DNA of 35,347 nt from Sphingomonas sp. (lineage in GTDB: Bacteria > Pseudomonadota > Alphaproteobacteria > Sphingomonadales > Sphingomonadaceae). The stretch spans positions 1 through 35,347 of the forward strand of contig JANXUU010000018.1 of the NCBI GenBank assembly GCA_025356055.1, written 5' to 3'. The notes below the pieces were generated by a model. That model was not told the origin of the DNA. It made no database searches and saw nothing but the letters and a program-made list of their open reading frames with translations. A program made the position numbers and the translations under genes. Below are positions 33,258 to 35,347 of the stretch, piece by piece; the first letter of the stretch is position 1, and each line of letters opens with the position of its first letter.

Positions 33258-33302
33258 TGTCCATAATGGGTCGGTAGCGGCCATCCGACGATTCAACGTC
33301 CG
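33258..33302. repeat. Degenerate interspersed repeat, related to sequence at 32541-32570
   Basis: The stretch after the Sel1-repeat gene contains TGTCCATAATGGGTCGG and ends in CGTCCGC, alignable with GTCCGCTTTTGGTTGG at 32541. Both look like decayed copies of a short intergenic repeat. It fills the space between the Sel1 and thiG genes. Confidence 0.4.
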
Positions 33303-33305
33303 CCG

Positions 33306-34097
33306 CTAAATCAGCCCCGCCAGCGGGCTGCTCGGATCGGCGTAGCGCCGCTTTGCCATTCGTCCGGCCCGATAGGCCAGACGCCCGGCTTCGACCGCGT
33401 GCCGCATCGCCTCGGCCATCAGCACCGGCTCCCTGGCTTCGGCGATGGCGGTGTTCATCAGCACCCCGGCACAGCCAAGTTCCATCGCCGCCGCGGCATC
33501 GCTCGCCGTGCCGACGCCGGCGTCGACCAGGACGGGGACCTTCGACTGTTCGACAATCAGCCGTATGGTGACCGGGTTCTGGACCCCCAACCCCGACCCG
33601 ATCGGCGCGCCGAGCGGCATCACCGCGACCGCGCCGGCATCCTCGCAGCGCTTCGTCATGATCGGATCGTCGGTGCAATAGACCATCACTTCGAATCCTT
33701 CCCTGGCGAGGAGCTCGGTCGCGCGGATGGTCTCGATCATGTCGGGATAGAGCGTCCTGGCCTCGGCCAGCACTTCCAGCTTGACGAGGTTCCACCCCCC
33801 CGCCTCGCGCGCCAGGCGGAGCGTGCGCATCGCATCCTCGGCGGTGAAACAACCGGCGGTATTGGGCAGGTAAACGATCTTTTTCGGATCGATGAAGTCG
33901 CTCAGCCGCGGCGCATTGGGATCGGTCACGTTGACCCGCCGCACGGCGACCGTGACGATTTCCGCCCCCGACGCAGCGACCGCGGCGGCGTTCTCCTCGA
34001 AGCTCTTGTACTTGCCGGTGCCGATGATCAGCCGCGACGAGAAGGTCCGGCCGGCGACGGTCCAGGTGTCGGCGGCAATCGCCGGATGCGCGTTCAA
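33306..34097 (-). CDS. thiG: Thiazole synthase
   Basis: The 263-residue enzyme forms the thiazole phosphate ring of thiamine from deoxyxylulose phosphate, a glycine- or tyrosine-derived imine, and the ThiS thiocarboxylate. Signature segments are [39 protein letters not shown] (probable Schiff-base Lys106), G-L-G-V-Q-N-P and [12 protein letters not shown]. The best start is the TTG at 34097, one base after the thiS stop; an ATG at about 34130 inside thiS is the alternative. It is the last gene of its unit. No other thiamine gene and no TPP riboswitch were seen. Confidence 0.92.
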   Translation of the reverse strand: MNAHPAIAADTWTVAGRTFSSRLIIGTGKYKSFEENAAAVAASGAEIVTVAVRRVNVTDPNAPRLSDFIDPKKIVYLPNTAGCFTAEDAMRTLRLAREAGGWNLVKLEVLAEARTLYPDMIETIRATELLAREGFEVMVYCTDDPIMTKRCEDAGAVAVMPLGAPIGSGLGVQNPVTIRLIVEQSKVPVLVDAGVGTASDAAAAMELGCAGVLMNTAIAEAREPVLMAEAMRHAVEAGRLAYRAGRMAKRRYADPSSPLAGLI

Positions 34098-34098
34098 C

Positions 34099-34317
34099 TC
34101 ACCCGCCGCCGACAAAGTGCACGATCTCATAATCGTCGCCATCCTCGACGCACAGGGTCGCGAAACTCGAGCGCGGGATAATCTCGAGGTTGCGCTCGAC
34201 CGCAACGCGGCCCGGGTCCTGCCCGATCGAGTTGATGAGTTCGGCCAGCGTCGTCCCTTCGGGGGCTCGCCGGTGCTCGCCGTTGATGCGGAGGGACAAG
34301 GTGAACTCGATCGTCAT
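34099..34317 (-). CDS. thiS: Sulfur-carrier protein ThiS
   Basis: The 72-residue ubiquitin-like carrier starts with [14 protein letters not shown] and ends in H-F-V-G-G-G; the C-terminal Gly-Gly is adenylated and converted to the thiocarboxylate that feeds ThiG. The internal T-L-A-E-L-I and [13 protein letters not shown] are typical. The ATG at 34317 has no strong ribosome-binding site. It is directly upstream of thiG and divergent from aroQ, 57 bases apart. Confidence 0.92.
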   Translation of the reverse strand: MTIEFTLSLRINGEHRRAPEGTTLAELINSIGQDPGRVAVERNLEIIPRSSFATLCVEDGDDYEIVHFVGGG

Positions 34318-34374
34318 TGACTTAGACGAGATAGGTGGCGCAGTCCGGCGACGCAACTGACGATCGGCGGGGCG

Positions 34375-34809
34375 ATGAGCGAAACGATTTTTGTCCTCAA
34401 CGGGCCCAACCTCAACCTGCTGGGGTCGCGCGAGCCCGAAATCTATGGCCACGATACGCTCGACGACATCGGTGCGTCGCTGAGCGAACAGGCCGAACGG
34501 CTTGGCCTCGCAATCGACCTGCGCCAGTCGAACCACGAGGGTCACCTGATCGACTGGCTTCACGAGGCGCAGGCGGTGCGGGCCAAGGCGGTGCTTCTCA
34601 ACCCGGGCGGCTACACCCACACCTCGGTTGCGCTGCGCGATGCGGTCGCGGCCATCACGGTGCCGGTGATCGAGGTTCACCTGTCGAACCCCGACGCGCG
34701 CGAGGATTTCCGCCACAAGAGCCTAGTCGGCGCGGTATGCCGGGGGTCGATCCGCGGCTTCGGCGCGTCGAGCTATTCGCTCGCACTGGACGCGGCGGCG
34801 CGGCTCTGA
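34375..34809 (+). CDS. aroQ: 3-dehydroquinate dehydratase, type II
   Basis: The 144-residue shikimate-pathway enzyme removes water from 3-dehydroquinate. The family opening V-L-N-G-P-N-L-N-L-L-G-S-R-E-P-E-I-Y-G contains the active-site Arg and Tyr; L-R-Q-S-N-H-E-G, L-N-P-G-G-Y-T-H-T-S-V-A-L-R-D and V-I-E-V-H-L-S-N-P follow. The length is standard. The start at 34375 lies behind CGGCGGGG. It is followed by accB, an arrangement common in alphaproteobacteria. Confidence 0.96.
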   Translation: MSETIFVLNGPNLNLLGSREPEIYGHDTLDDIGASLSEQAERLGLAIDLRQSNHEGHLIDWLHEAQAVRAKAVLLNPGGYTHTSVALRDAVAAITVPVIEVHLSNPDAREDFRHKSLVGAVCRGSIRGFGASSYSLALDAAARL

Positions 34810-34843
34810 CAGGGAACCGCCTGATCTTGATAGGGATGTGACG

Positions 34844-35329
34844 ATGGCCGACGACAAGGCGAAGCCCGCCGAGGGCGGAATGCGGATCGACGCGGCGCTT
34901 GTGCGCGAACTCGCGGAGCTGCTTTCGGCGAACGAGCTGACCGAGATCGAGGTCGAGGACGGCGCGCGCAAGATTCGCGTCCGCCGCGAGGCTGCGCCCG
35001 TGCAAGTTGCGCATTATCCGCCGACCCCGTCGTTCGCTCCGGCGCCAACCGCCGCGGTTGCTGCTGCGGCGGAGGCGGCCCCTCCCGCGACCCCGCTCGA
35101 TGCGGTCAAGTCGCCGATGGTCGGCACGGCGTTCCTGTCGGCCGAACCCGGCGGCAAGGCGTTCGTGGCACCGGGCGATGCGGTCAAGGCGGGCGATACG
35201 CTGATGATCATCGAGGCGATGAAGGTGATGAACCCGATCCTCGCGCCCCGGGCCGGGACGGTTCGCCAGATGCTCGTCGCCGATGCCCAGCCGGTCGAAT
35301 ATGACCAGCCGCTGGTGGTGATCGACTAG
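34844..35329 (+). CDS. accB: Biotin carboxyl carrier protein of acetyl-CoA carboxylase
   Basis: The 161-residue protein has a helical N-terminus (L-V-R-E-L-A-E-L-L-S-A-N-E-L-T-E-I-E-V), an Ala/Pro-rich linker (about 50-85) and a biotinyl domain with I-I-E-A-M-K-V-M-N, Lys127 carrying biotin. It shuttles CO2 in the first step of fatty-acid synthesis. The ATG at 34844 has AGGGAT upstream; a GTG six bases earlier is possible. accC begins just after. Confidence 0.96.
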   Translation: MADDKAKPAEGGMRIDAALVRELAELLSANELTEIEVEDGARKIRVRREAAPVQVAHYPPTPSFAPAPTAAVAAAAEAAPPATPLDAVKSPMVGTAFLSAEPGGKAFVAPGDAVKAGDTLMIIEAMKVMNPILAPRAGTVRQMLVADAQPVEYDQPLVVID

Positions 35330-35330
35330 C

Positions 35331-35347
35331 ATGGCCATTACCAAGCT
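35331..35347 (+). CDS. accC: Acetyl-CoA carboxylase biotin carboxylase, first codons only
   Basis: An ATG one base after the accB stop opens M-A-I-T-K, matching the usual start of AccC, before the window ends. The call rests mostly on the accB-accC order. Confidence 0.7.

Noticed and set aside
34318-34374. TPP riboswitch upstream of thiS
   Set aside because: The gap is only 57 bases and lacks the CUGAGA core.

Overview
The window looks like a chromosomal segment of a high-GC alphaproteobacterium, most likely Sphingomonas or a close relative in the Sphingomonadaceae. The evidence is the GC-rich codon use, an F1-ATPase zeta-type inhibitor (DUF1476) next to bolA and a CGFS glutaredoxin, the aroQ-accB-accC order at the right edge, a GGAAC-N16-CGTT (EcfG-type) promoter, and many proteins of sphingomonad character. 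No rRNA, tRNA or CRISPR array was seen.

Layout. At 1-520 there is the edge of an IS3-family element and a decayed short-chain dehydrogenase. At 519-4569 an exported LolA-like protein is followed by a large BNR/sortilin-like repeat protein whose reading frame is broken near 1513. At 4660-8107 a terminator precedes an envelope-signalling module: a PepSY protein diverges from an OmpR-type regulator and a histidine kinase, with a DUF347 membrane protein behind them. At 8344-15203 lies leucine catabolism: isovaleryl-CoA dehydrogenase and both methylcrotonyl-CoA carboxylase subunits, split by an opposite-strand M13 peptidase lipoprotein. At 15200-19170 are a bifunctional penicillin-binding protein, an orphan solute-binding lipoprotein and a DUF4112 protein.

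From 24949 down to 19195 a tightly packed minus-strand cluster holds a glycosyltransferase (frameshifted near its end), a small secreted protein, an MBL-fold hydrolase, a DUF4230 protein, nadA and an AT-rich polysaccharide-polymerase-like protein. At 25048-25146 a consensus sigma-54 promoter is followed by a two-hairpin segment ending in a strong terminator. This is a candidate small RNA and the most novel signal in the window. It faces the convergent DUF1476-bolA-grxD operon. Next come an acyltransferase, a quinone-reductase-like MDR enzyme, csbD and, divergently, an Ala/His-rich exported protein with a general-stress promoter.

The stretch 29239-33300 is an accessory island. Two related repeats of about 160 bp flank an FAD-dependent oxidoreductase gene, inactivated by an in-frame TAA, and an MFS transporter. 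A Sel1-repeat protein and more degenerate repeat sequence follow. The right edge returns to core genes: thiS-thiG on the minus strand, then aroQ, accB and the first codons of accC on the plus strand.

Three genes carry single-event lesions: a one-base loss in the BNR gene, a one-base loss in the glycosyltransferase gene, and a nonsense codon in the FAD oxidoreductase gene. The two frameshifts lie in short G/C-rich stretches and could be sequencing errors. Family assignments come from reading translated sequences and motifs; no database search was run.
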